The notes below the pieces were generated by a model. That model was not told the DNA's origin. It searched no databases and worked only from the letters and a program-made list of their open reading frames with translations. Below are positions 1 to 5,714 of a stretch of 8,504 nt of DNA, in pieces (position 1 is the stretch's first letter; every line of letters begins with the position of its first letter). The stretch spans positions 1-8,504 of the forward strand of contig CAZOHN010000157.1 in NCBI GenBank assembly GCA_964579325.1. Direction: 5' to 3'. Source of the stretch: CAZOHN01 sp964579325. GTDB taxonomy: Bacteria > Pseudomonadota > Alphaproteobacteria > Rhodobacterales > Rhodobacteraceae. The translations under genes were made by a program, and so were the position numbers.

Positions 1-1
1 C

Positions 2-85
2 GGGTTGAACGTCCGGCTCCGTGTGGATGGGCTGAGCGGCCTCGCGCGCGAGATGCTGTCCGGCGGGATCGGAGAAGACGCATGA
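2..85 (+). CDS. C-terminal end of a probable serine recombinase (5' truncated by window)
   Basis: An open frame enters from the left edge and ends at TGA 83-85. Its last 27 residues include LNVRLRVDGLSGLAREML, which resembles the C-terminal tail of large site-specific serine recombinases in alphaproteobacteria. The catalytic resolvase domain would lie upstream, outside the window. The stop overlaps the next start as ATGA (82-85), so the two genes are translationally coupled. The frame and overlap are seen directly. The family assignment comes from the tail and the identity of the neighbour, and is tentative because so little of the protein is visible. Confidence 0.5.
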   Translation, partial: GLNVRLRVDGLSGLAREMLSGGIGEDA

Positions 86-456
86 CACGCGGCATGCCGA
101 TCCCCGAGACTGTCACGCTACACATCCCGTTCCGCGTCGTGAAACGCGGCGGGCGGAAGGAGATGCAATTGCCGGACAGCGCCGCGCAACCGCGGCGGAC
201 TGACAACACACTCGTCAAGGCACTGGCGCGCGCGTTCCGCTGGAAGCGCATGCTGGCGTCGAGCGAATACGCAACGGTCGCCGAATTGGCCGAGCGCGAG
301 GGCATCGCATCCTCCTACATGACCCGCGTCCTGAGCCTAACCCTGCTCGCGCCCGACATCGTCGAGGCAATCCTGGACGGAAGGCAGGGGCCGGAGGTGA
401 CGCTGACGCGCATGCTGGAGCCGTTGCCACAGGAGTGGAGGAGGCAATCCAAGTAA
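82..456 (+). CDS. small HTH protein of the recombinase-associated type
   Basis: A 124-residue soluble protein. The N-terminal part carries a basic RVVKRGGRKEM patch (about residues 18-28). The centre (about 42-60) is helical, and a helix-turn-helix follows (about 64-86, YATVAELAEREGIASSYMTR) that resembles the ParB/KorB type. The segment after it, LLAPDIVEAILDGRQ (about 89-102), is highly typical of small proteins encoded directly behind serine recombinases in alphaproteobacterial genomes. The start is supported by GGAG (71-74) seven bases upstream and by the ATGA overlap with the recombinase. It probably binds DNA, perhaps at the recombinase's sites or promoter. No function has been established that I can name, so the role is inferred. 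Confidence 0.75.
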   Translation: MTRGMPIPETVTLHIPFRVVKRGGRKEMQLPDSAAQPRRTDNTLVKALARAFRWKRMLASSEYATVAELAEREGIASSYMTRVLSLTLLAPDIVEAILDGRQGPEVTLTRMLEPLPQEWRRQSK

Positions 457-466
457 TCCAGTTGAC

Positions 467-478
467 TGGCTAACGCCG
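467..478 (+). repeat. 12-bp direct repeat, left copy
   Basis: TGGCTAACGCCG occurs here and again, perfectly, at 783-794. The two copies bracket the degraded transposase relic at 574-789. The left copy begins just after the stop codon of the HTH gene. It could be a target-site duplication, or a short homology used in the deletion that removed most of the insertion sequence. Confidence 0.5.
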
Positions 479-573
479 ACGTTCGCCTGCGTGCTTAATC
501 ACGGCAGCTATTGGCGGAGGCTTGTGTGAAAGCCCTGTCCGTTCTTTCCTTTGAGCAAGGAGTAGGAGCAGGC

Positions 574-789
574 ATGTCTGGTTTCATGGAGGGTGTCGAG
601 AGGGATGAGGCATCGCTGTTCCCGAGCGGCTGGAGCACCGGGTGGCGAGGATCATTCGGTTCGTGCGATCGACCTCTATTTTGAGGATCTGGATCTTCCT
701 GCCCTCGGGCGCGACGGGACAACGGCCGCGCGAACGGGCCGGTCCGGCTAACAGCCGGCGTCCTCCTCAAGCACTTCTTCTATGGCTAA
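574..789 (+). pseudogene. N-terminal relic of an IS1182-family transposase
   Basis: Reading across frames recovers the start of an IS1182-type transposase. Frame 1 from ATG 574 gives MSGFMEGVERDEASLFP, preceded by GGAG at 565-568. A one-base deletion near 619-624 moves to ERLEHRVARIIRFV. Another shift at about 659 gives VRAIDLYFEDLDLPALG and then RTGRSG, ending in a stop at 749-751. A last piece from 760 reads VLLKHFFYG, followed by TAA. In the family this region normally reads roughly as MSGFIEG..LFPERL..VRVIDxFVDELDLxxLGF..TGRPxYHPxxLLKxxIYGY. Only about 70 of the usual 400-plus residues remain, so it is inactive. The left end of the element probably lies between 457 and 573. Confidence 0.75.
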
Positions 790-794
790 CGCCG
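783..794 (+). repeat. 12-bp direct repeat, right copy
   Basis: This is the second perfect copy of TGGCTAACGCCG (first copy at 467-478). Homology to the transposase stops inside it: TATGGCTA would continue as a Tyr codon in an intact element but runs instead into sequence next to abrB. It therefore marks the deletion or insertion junction. Confidence 0.5.
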
Positions 795-806
795 CCCGGG
801 GCGGCG
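790..806 (-). terminator. GC hairpin just after the abrB stop (possible terminator)
   Basis: CGCCGCC (790-796) can pair with GGCGGCG (800-806) around a 3-base loop, giving a 7-bp all-GC stem. It starts four bases past the stop of the last gene of the minus-strand tct operon. No run of U follows in the minus-strand transcript. It may therefore act as a weak or Rho-assisted terminator or a 3'-end stabiliser rather than a classical intrinsic terminator. It also overlaps the right-hand 12-bp repeat. Confidence 0.35.
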
Positions 807-810
807 GCGA

Positions 811-1836
811 TTAGCGTCCGGCCAAGCGCACAGCCAGAGGAAGCAGCGCGATCACCATGAGGATGCGGAACATATGGTGCGTGGCGACGAAGGCCGGGTC
901 AAATCCCAGTGCAAGGCCGATCGCGGCCATGCCTTCGACCCCGCCAGGAGCGAAGGCCACCCAGACCACCGGAAACGAGAGGCCGGTTAACTCGGCCACG
1001 CACAGCGCCCCGGCCGCCGACAGGGCCACCGACACGCCCGTCGCAGTCAAGCCCGCCGCCGCGAGACGAATCAGGTCTGGCCGCGCGATGCGGGTGAACC
1101 GGCTGCCGATGACGGCGCCGGTGACGACAAAGCCCAAGAAGATCACCGGGTCGGGCACAAAGCCGTTCACCCAGCCCAGGGCATGGGCCAGTCCGCTCAC
1201 GGCCAGCCCCGCAAGAAGGAAGGCGGCCGGGCTGCCCATCCGGTCGAGCAGCCAACCGCAAGCCAGGCCCGCCAACACAAGTGCCAGCGCAGGCAGGGGA
1301 CCGAGGACCTCGGTGCCGCCTACAGCGATCGGACCCGGCGACACAACCCCGGACAAGGCCACCACGGCCGGGGGAAGGCACAGCGTCACAAGAAGCAGCC
1401 GCACGCTTTGCAGCACGACGACCGACCGCAGGTCGCCTTGCCCTTGCGCGGCCAGCGCCACGGCATAGGACAGCGCCCCCGGCGACACCGACAGCGCCGC
1501 CGTACCGGGGGCGATCCCGAAGCCGCGCACCAGCAGGCGCCCGGTCAGGGCCATGGTCAGCACGATGGTCAGCGCCAGCCCCAGCAGGCTGACGGGCCAG
1601 CGGGCGATGTCGTCGAGAATGTCGCCGGAGATCCCTGCGCCAATTGACAGCCCGATGATCGAAAAGGCGAGGTTGCGCAGTGGATCAGGCACGACCGGAC
1701 CCAGCCCCGCCAGCGCCGCGGCCGCGGCTGCGGCCGTGGCTCCCAGCAATGCCCCCGCAGGCAACCCCGCCGCGGCAAGCGCCGCCCCGGCGGGAAAGGC
1801 GACGCCGAGGGCAATCCCCGTTCTTCTCAGGCTCAA
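811..1836 (-). CDS. AbrB-duplication-family membrane protein
   Basis: A 341-residue, very hydrophobic polytopic inner-membrane protein of the AbrB family (AbrB duplication domain, often labelled putative ammonia monooxygenase or AbrB family transporter). It is unrelated to the Bacillus AbrB regulator. The duplication is visible: a first half with VSPGALSYAVALAAQG (about 117-132) and a second half with APGGVEGMAAIGLALG (about 296-311), each followed by a VRLLLV or FRILMV helix. TTG at 1834-1836 is the first usable start after an in-frame TAG (the tctA stop), with AGGA in front and only 9 bp from tctA. The position suggests it serves the same substrate as the TctABC transporter, perhaps in uptake or efflux. 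The molecular function of the family is unsettled. Confidence 0.85.
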   Translation of the reverse strand: MSLRRTGIALGVAFPAGAALAAAGLPAGALLGATAAAAAAALAGLGPVVPDPLRNLAFSIIGLSIGAGISGDILDDIARWPVSLLGLALTIVLTMALTGRLLVRGFGIAPGTAALSVSPGALSYAVALAAQGQGDLRSVVVLQSVRLLLVTLCLPPAVVALSGVVSPGPIAVGGTEVLGPLPALALVLAGLACGWLLDRMGSPAAFLLAGLAVSGLAHALGWVNGFVPDPVIFLGFVVTGAVIGSRFTRIARPDLIRLAAAGLTATGVSVALSAAGALCVAELTGLSFPVVWVAFAPGGVEGMAAIGLALGFDPAFVATHHMFRILMVIALLPLAVRLAGR

Positions 1837-1845
1837 TCCGCGGTC

Positions 1846-3351
1846 CTATTCATCGTCGCGCACCGCACGCCTGAAGCGCGCAAGCCAGATCGGCACGATC
1901 ACCATGCCAGCCGCCAGCGCATACAGGACGACGGCATTGGTCGATTGCAGCAGGATGCCCCAGTCCCCGCCCGAGATCGACAGCGCACGGCGCAGGTTGT
2001 CCTCGAACAGCCCCCCCAGCACGAACCCCAGGATGATCGGCGCCATGCTGAAATCGAGCTTGCGCAGGATCCAGCCGAAGATGCCAAGCGCGGTGATCAA
2101 GTAGAGGTCGTTCGGGTTCGACACAACCGAATAGACCCCGATGAACGCCATGACCGCGATCAACGGCGTCAGGTATTGCTGCGGGATCGTCAGCATCCGG
2201 GCGAACAGGCCCACCAACGGCAGGTTGATGACCAGAAGGGCGATATTGCCGATATACATGCTGGCGATCAGGCCCCAGGCGATTTCCGGACGGGTCTGGA
2301 ACATCATCGGACCCGGCGTCACCGAGAAGAGCAGAAGCGCGCCGAGCAGGATCGCCGTGGTGCCGGACCCCGGGATGCCCAGCGTCAGCATCGGCACCAT
2401 GGCACCACCCGCGCTGGCGTTGTTCGCGCTCTCCGGGGCCGCCAGGCCGCGGATATCGCCCTGCCCGAAGGTGCCGCTTGCGCCGTTGATGCGCTTTTCA
2501 GTGCCATAGGCCACTGCCGATGCGACCGAGGCCCCGGTGCCTGGCAGGACGCCCACGATGAAACCAATGATCGAGGACCGCACAATGGTCCATTTCACCG
2601 CCATCATGTCGCGCCAACTGACGAAGGTCTTGTCCACCTTGAGCGCCTTCAGCGTGCCGGAGAACTGCTGTTCCACCAGGCTGATCAGCTCGGCCATGCC
2701 GAAGAACCCGATCACGATCACCAGAAAGTCGATGCCCGCGAGCAGGTCCGGCACCCCGAAGGTGAACCGCACGACCCCGGTATTGGCATCGATCCCGACC
2801 GAAGCCAGCATCAGCCCGATCACCGCACCCAGCAACGTCTTGACCGGGTTCGACCCGACCAGCGAGGCCAGGCAGGCAAAGGCGAAGACCATGAGGGCAA
2901 CGTAGTCGGACGGCGAGAAGGTCACTGCATAAGCGGCCATCAACGGCCCGAACAGCGTCATCATCACCACGGCGAAGGTGCCGCCAATGAACGAGGACCA
3001 GGCCGATAGCGACAGGGCGCGGCCTGCCTCGCCTCGCCGCGCCATCGGGTGGCCGTCCAGCGTGGTCATCACTGCGCTGGCGTCGCCGGGCACGTTGAGC
3101 AGGATGGAACTGATCCGCCCCCCGTATTCGGCGCCGTAATAGACACCTGCCAGCAGGATCAGCGCAGATTCCGGCGGGAATTTAAGGCTGTAGGCGATAG
3201 GCAGCAGGATGGCCACGCCGTTGATCGGACCGATGCCCGGCATGGCACCGATAAGCGTTCCCGCAAAGCAGCCGATCAGCACCAAAAACAGGTTGAATGG
3301 GTCGAGTGCAACGGCAAAGCCCTGCCCCAGACCGGAAAGGATGGCGTCCAT
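1846..3351 (-). CDS. tctA: tripartite tricarboxylate transporter, large membrane subunit TctA
   Basis: A 501-residue inner-membrane protein with about 11-12 hydrophobic segments, the usual TctA length. Family signatures are clear: GTLIGAMPGIGPINGVAILL (31-50), YYGAEYGGRISSILLNVPGD (71-90), GFIVGVLPGTGAS (263-275), and AAPESANNASAGGAMVPML followed by LGIPGSGTTAILLGALL (304-340). TctA forms the translocation path and uses the cation gradient, while TctC delivers the substrate. The start ATG at 3349-3351 has GAGGT seven bases upstream and lies 10 bp after tctB. The stop TAG is followed in the same frame by the TTG start of abrB. Citrate-like tricarboxylates are the classic substrates, but many family members carry other organic acids, so the substrate is not assigned. 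Confidence 0.96.
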   Translation of the reverse strand: MDAILSGLGQGFAVALDPFNLFLVLIGCFAGTLIGAMPGIGPINGVAILLPIAYSLKFPPESALILLAGVYYGAEYGGRISSILLNVPGDASAVMTTLDGHPMARRGEAGRALSLSAWSSFIGGTFAVVMMTLFGPLMAAYAVTFSPSDYVALMVFAFACLASLVGSNPVKTLLGAVIGLMLASVGIDANTGVVRFTFGVPDLLAGIDFLVIVIGFFGMAELISLVEQQFSGTLKALKVDKTFVSWRDMMAVKWTIVRSSIIGFIVGVLPGTGASVASAVAYGTEKRINGASGTFGQGDIRGLAAPESANNASAGGAMVPMLTLGIPGSGTTAILLGALLLFSVTPGPMMFQTRPEIAWGLIASMYIGNIALLVINLPLVGLFARMLTIPQQYLTPLIAVMAFIGVYSVVSNPNDLYLITALGIFGWILRKLDFSMAPIILGFVLGGLFEDNLRRALSISGGDWGILLQSTNAVVLYALAAGMVIVPIWLARFRRAVRDDE

Positions 3352-3361
3352 GTCGGTGACC

Positions 3362-3802
3362 TCAGAGCCAGGGTTTCAGTATGCCCGCAGGCAGGTTGAG
3401 GTCGAGCAGCCCTGTGCAGATGCCATAGCCGAGGATGCCCGACGCCGCGCCAAACGCCAGCGCCCGCGCAGGCGCGGCCCCGAGGATCACCGCGAGCGCT
3501 GTGCAGAACGCCCAAGTGGACAACACAAATCCCAGCGGCTGGAAGGCCGCCGCATAGACGAACAGCAACGCGACCGCAATGACCAGGCGCCCCAGCGTGG
3601 AGCGCGTGACGTCGAAGCGAGCGATGTCGGGGCGGGCCACTATGTACCCGGTGCACAGGATCGCGACGATACCGAGCAGGCGCGGCCAGCCCTCTGGACC
3701 GATGGGATCGTACTGGAAGGGCGCCTTGATGACGGTAAAGGCGATGAAGGAGTAACCGAGTGCAATCAGCAGCAGCACTCCGGCAAAGATGCGGTCGGCC
3801 AT
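3362..3802 (-). CDS. tctB: tripartite tricarboxylate transporter, small membrane subunit TctB
   Basis: A 146-residue membrane protein with four hydrophobic segments: IFAGVLLLIALGYSFIAF near the N-terminus, GWPRLLGIVAILCTGYIV, LVIAVALLFVYAAAF, and a C-terminal WAFCTALAVILG region. This matches TctB/DUF1468 in size and layout, including the conserved PxxxP..WPR-type stretch (DPIGPEGWPRLLG). I chose the ATG at 3800-3802 (MADRIF) because GGAGG sits six bases upstream of it. An ATG 12 bases earlier (3812-3814, MEGAMADRIF) has no ribosome site and actually contains that GGAGG. It sits between tctC and tctA and is the poorly conserved partner subunit of TctA. Confidence 0.93.
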   Translation of the reverse strand: MADRIFAGVLLLIALGYSFIAFTVIKAPFQYDPIGPEGWPRLLGIVAILCTGYIVARPDIARFDVTRSTLGRLVIAVALLFVYAAAFQPLGFVLSTWAFCTALAVILGAAPARALAFGAASGILGYGICTGLLDLNLPAGILKPWL

Positions 3803-3833
3803 TGCGCCCTCCATTTTTGCTTGCGTGGCGGCA

Positions 3834-3861
3834 AGGGCCGGGCGGTACGCCGCCCGGCCCT
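3834..3861 (-). promoter_or_regulatory. intercistronic GC hairpin between tctC and tctB
   Basis: GGGCCGGGCGG (3835-3845) pairs perfectly with CCGCCCGGCCC (3850-3860) around a TACG loop, and an A-T pair extends the stem to 12 bp. No U-tract follows on the minus strand, so it is unlikely to be a full terminator. Hairpins placed right behind a binding-protein gene often protect or partly terminate the mRNA, so that the binding protein outnumbers the membrane subunits. That is the likely role here (inference). Confidence 0.7.
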
Positions 3862-3878
3862 GTCCACGTCAGGGACGC

Positions 3879-4838
3879 CTACTCGATCAGGCCGGCTTCA
3901 CGCGCAATGACGCGCATGTTCTCGACACCGGCTTTCATCTCGGTGGCGAGTTCGGCGCCTGCCTTGTTGTACGGAAGAAGCCCTCTCTCGGCCTGGGTCT
4001 TGGTGAAGGTCTCGGACGAAAAGGCGGCATTGAACGCGGCGACCCAGGCATCGTAGTCGGCATCCGACACGTTCTTGCCCACATAGAACCCCCGCACGAT
4101 CGGCCAGACCACGTCGAAGCCCTGTTCGCGTGCTGTGGGGAAGCTGTCGTAGGGCGGGCCCAGACGCTCTGGCGACATCACGGCCAGAACGCGCATCGTG
4201 CCCGCGCCAATGTGGGAGGCCTGTTCGGCCACGTCGCCGGTGTAGACTTGGATCGAGCCGCCCAGCAGCGCCGCGATCGATTCGCCGCCGCCGTCGAAGG
4301 CGACATAGCGCATCGCGCGCGGATCGGCACCCACGGCCCGCAACATGATCGCGGCCTTCATCCAGTCCTGCGATCCGACCGAACCGCCGGCCCCGAACAC
4401 AACGCCTGCGGGATCGGCCTGTGCGGCGTCCATCACCTCCTTCAGCGTCTGGAAGGGGCTGTCGGCCCGCACCACGACCGCGCCGTAGTCGGTGCCGACC
4501 GAGGCCAGCCAGCGCACGTCGTTCTCGGTCCATTCCCCGTACTTGCCGGTGGCGATGTTCAGAAGCGACCCAGACGAGAAGGCCACGATGGCGTTGCTGT
4601 CATCGGTGCGGGTGGTGTTGAACAGGTTGTAGGCCACCGCGCCGATGCCGCCGGGCATGAAGGTGACCTGGATCGGTGCGCTGAACTGTTCGGCTAGGCC
4701 CGCCTGCGCGATGCGGCAGGTCAGGTCGAAGCCACCGCCGGGGTTGGCGGGGGCGATGCACTCGGGCCGCGAGATCTCGGCCATGGCAGCAAGTCCGGTA
4801 GCGCCGAGGACGGCGGCGGTCGCGACCANNNNNNNNNN
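3879..4838 (-). CDS. tctC: tripartite tricarboxylate transporter substrate-binding protein TctC (start lost in assembly gap)
   Basis: Periplasmic solute-receptor of the TctC/Bug family. It captures the organic acid and delivers it to TctA/TctB. The sequence after the gap shows the end of a signal peptide (VATAAVLGATGLAAMA) and then the subfamily hallmark PECIAPANPGGGFDLTCR. Further Bug features are PIQVTFMPGGIGAVAYN, VFGAGGSVGSQDW, and the C-terminal EMKAGVENMRVIAREAGLIE. The true start and n-region are inside the ten Ns: GGGGAGGAGACC (4850 down to 4839) is an excellent ribosome site ending at the gap edge. Reading on through the Ns to an ATG at 4886 would put that ribosome site inside the gene and give a non-signal N-terminus, so I reject that start. 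It is the first gene of the tctCBA-abrB operon. Confidence 0.93.
   Translation of the reverse strand, partial: XXXXVATAAVLGATGLAAMAEISRPECIAPANPGGGFDLTCRIAQAGLAEQFSAPIQVTFMPGGIGAVAYNLFNTTRTDDSNAIVAFSSGSLLNIATGKYGEWTENDVRWLASVGTDYGAVVVRADSPFQTLKEVMDAAQADPAGVVFGAGGSVGSQDWMKAAIMLRAVGADPRAMRYVAFDGGGESIAALLGGSIQVYTGDVAEQASHIGAGTMRVLAVMSPERLGPPYDSFPTAREQGFDVVWPIVRGFYVGKNVSDADYDAWVAAFNAAFSSETFTKTQAERGLLPYNKAGAELATEMKAGVENMRVIAREAGLIE
4829..4838. other. assembly gap (10 Ns)
   Basis: Ten Ns cover the start codon and signal-peptide n-region of tctC. If the gap were really ten bases, the protein could have only three residues before the hydrophobic core (starting NTG-GTC-GCG), with little room for the usual Lys/Arg. 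The real gap is therefore probably longer than ten bases and the Ns are a placeholder. Confidence 0.98.
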
Positions 4839-5045
4839 GGTCTCCTCCCCTTCTTTCTGTTTCGGGCTGGTGGCCGCGCAGATCATGCCGCGCCTGGTGC
4901 GCGATCACGTTCGGCCGTCCTCCCCCGGGCCGGGTTACCGGACGCGACTGACTTTTCCTTGACGCGAAACTGACGCGACGCTGACACAGGCCGCCGGCCC
5001 GCAATAACGTCTGGTAAAGTCCCGTCGGACGCGCATTATCGAGGG
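4839..5045. promoter_or_regulatory. divergent promoter region between tctC and the regulator operon
   Basis: About 200 bp of non-coding DNA separates the tct transporter operon (leftward) from the tctDE-like operon (rightward), so it must hold both promoters. It contains the 11-bp-spaced TGAC array at 4948-4991. A weak rightward promoter can be drawn as CTGACA (4981-4986) with TAACGT (5005-5010) at an 18-bp spacing, the -35 overlapping the last repeat. This fits activation or autoregulation by the response regulator but is speculative. No convincing sigma-70 promoter for tctC stood out. The tctC ribosome site GGAGGAG is at its left edge. Confidence 0.6.
4948..4991 (+). repeat. four direct (C/T)TGAC repeats at 11-bp spacing, probable response-regulator operator
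   Basis: CTGAC at 4948, TTGAC at 4959, CTGAC at 4970 and CTGAC at 4981 are spaced exactly 11 bp apart. The middle two units extend to TTGACGCGA and CTGACGCGA. OmpR/PhoB-family regulators bind as head-to-tail dimers to direct repeats of about one helical turn, and the Pho box is built from CTGTCA-type units 11 bp apart. The array sits in the only intergenic region shared by the transporter and regulator operons, so it is the natural binding site for the response regulator encoded at 5046-5714. Repeats and spacing are seen; the binding partner is inferred. Confidence 0.65.
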
Positions 5046-5714
5046 ATGCGGATGCTTCTGGTCGAGGACAACGACGAACTTGCGGAAATGGTGATGGACC
5101 GTTTCCTGGCAGAAGGGCATGCCATCGACCGCGAGGCGAACGGGGCGCAGGCAGACTCGCTGCTGGTGCACAGCCGCTTCGACCTCCTCATCCTCGACAT
5201 CAACCTGCCCGGCCTGCCCGGGACCGAAGTGCTGCGCCGTCTTCGCGCCCGTGGCGACCGGACTCCGGTGCTGATCCTGACGGCGCGATCCGAGATCGAC
5301 GACCGCATCTCGGGGCTGGACCTCGGCGCCGACGACTACGTCGTCAAGCCCATCGACTTTCGCGAACTGGCCGCCCGCGCCCGGGCGCTAGTGCGCCGCC
5401 GCTCGGGCCAGGCCGCGAACCAGTTCGTCGCGGGCGGGCTGATTTATGACCGCGGCGCCAAGCGTGCCACCCTGAACGGTGTGGACCTGGAACTGCGGTC
5501 GCGCGACGTGCATCTGCTGGAGGCGTTTCTCGGCAACCTCGGACGTGTACTCTCGAAGGAAGAGATCGCCGACCGGCTTTACACCTTCGAGGAAGCCCCG
5601 ACCCTGAACGCGGTCGAGCAGGCTGTAGTGCGGTTGCGGCGCAAGCTGGAGGGATCGCCCCTGCGACTGCGCACCATTCGCGGCTTGGGGTACATCGCCG
5701 ATGTTCGGGACTAG
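5046..5714 (+). CDS. tctD: OmpR-family response regulator, TctD-like
   Basis: A 222-residue cytoplasmic transcription factor. The receiver domain (about 1-115) has the acidic pair E7/D8 (LLVEDND), phospho-acceptor D51 (LLILDINLPG), T79 (LILTARS) and K101 (VVKPIDF). The winged-helix output domain (about 126-222) has LELRSRDVHLLEAF, the recognition stretch TLNAVEQAVVRLRRKL and the terminal IRGLGYIADV. It should activate the divergent transporter operon when phosphorylated by the kinase that follows. The start at 5046 gives the family-typical MRMLLVEDN, but GAGGG touches that ATG. The ATG at 5052 has the same GAGGG at a good 6-base distance, so translation may begin two codons later. The stop overlaps the kinase start by 14 bp. 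TctD is the closest named family; orthology is not proven. Confidence 0.92.
   Translation: MRMLLVEDNDELAEMVMDRFLAEGHAIDREANGAQADSLLVHSRFDLLILDINLPGLPGTEVLRRLRARGDRTPVLILTARSEIDDRISGLDLGADDYVVKPIDFRELAARARALVRRRSGQAANQFVAGGLIYDRGAKRATLNGVDLELRSRDVHLLEAFLGNLGRVLSKEEIADRLYTFEEAPTLNAVEQAVVRLRRKLEGSPLRLRTIRGLGYIADVRD

Noticed and set aside
744..758. CCGGCT-AAC-AGCCGG hairpin
   Set aside because: It lies inside the degraded transposase frame, is only 6 bp with no U-run, and is likely incidental in GC-rich DNA.
642..860. 72-codon plus-strand open frame as a small gene
   Set aside because: Part of it (about 624-660) is a frame-shifted segment of the IS1182-type relic. The rest runs antisense into the end of abrB.
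857..1468. 203-codon plus-strand open frame opposite abrB
   Set aside because: It is antisense to a convincing membrane-protein gene. The product is Pro/Ala/Thr/Arg-rich, typical of a shadow frame.
1945..3009. 354-codon open frame on the plus strand opposite tctA
   Set aside because: It is a GC-rich shadow of a clear tctA reading frame. Its product is low-complexity, rich in His, Arg, Asp and Gln, with no family features.
3879..4886. tctC starting at the ATG at 4886
   Set aside because: The N-terminus would include the ribosome site and read through the Ns, with no signal peptide start. The real start is in the gap.
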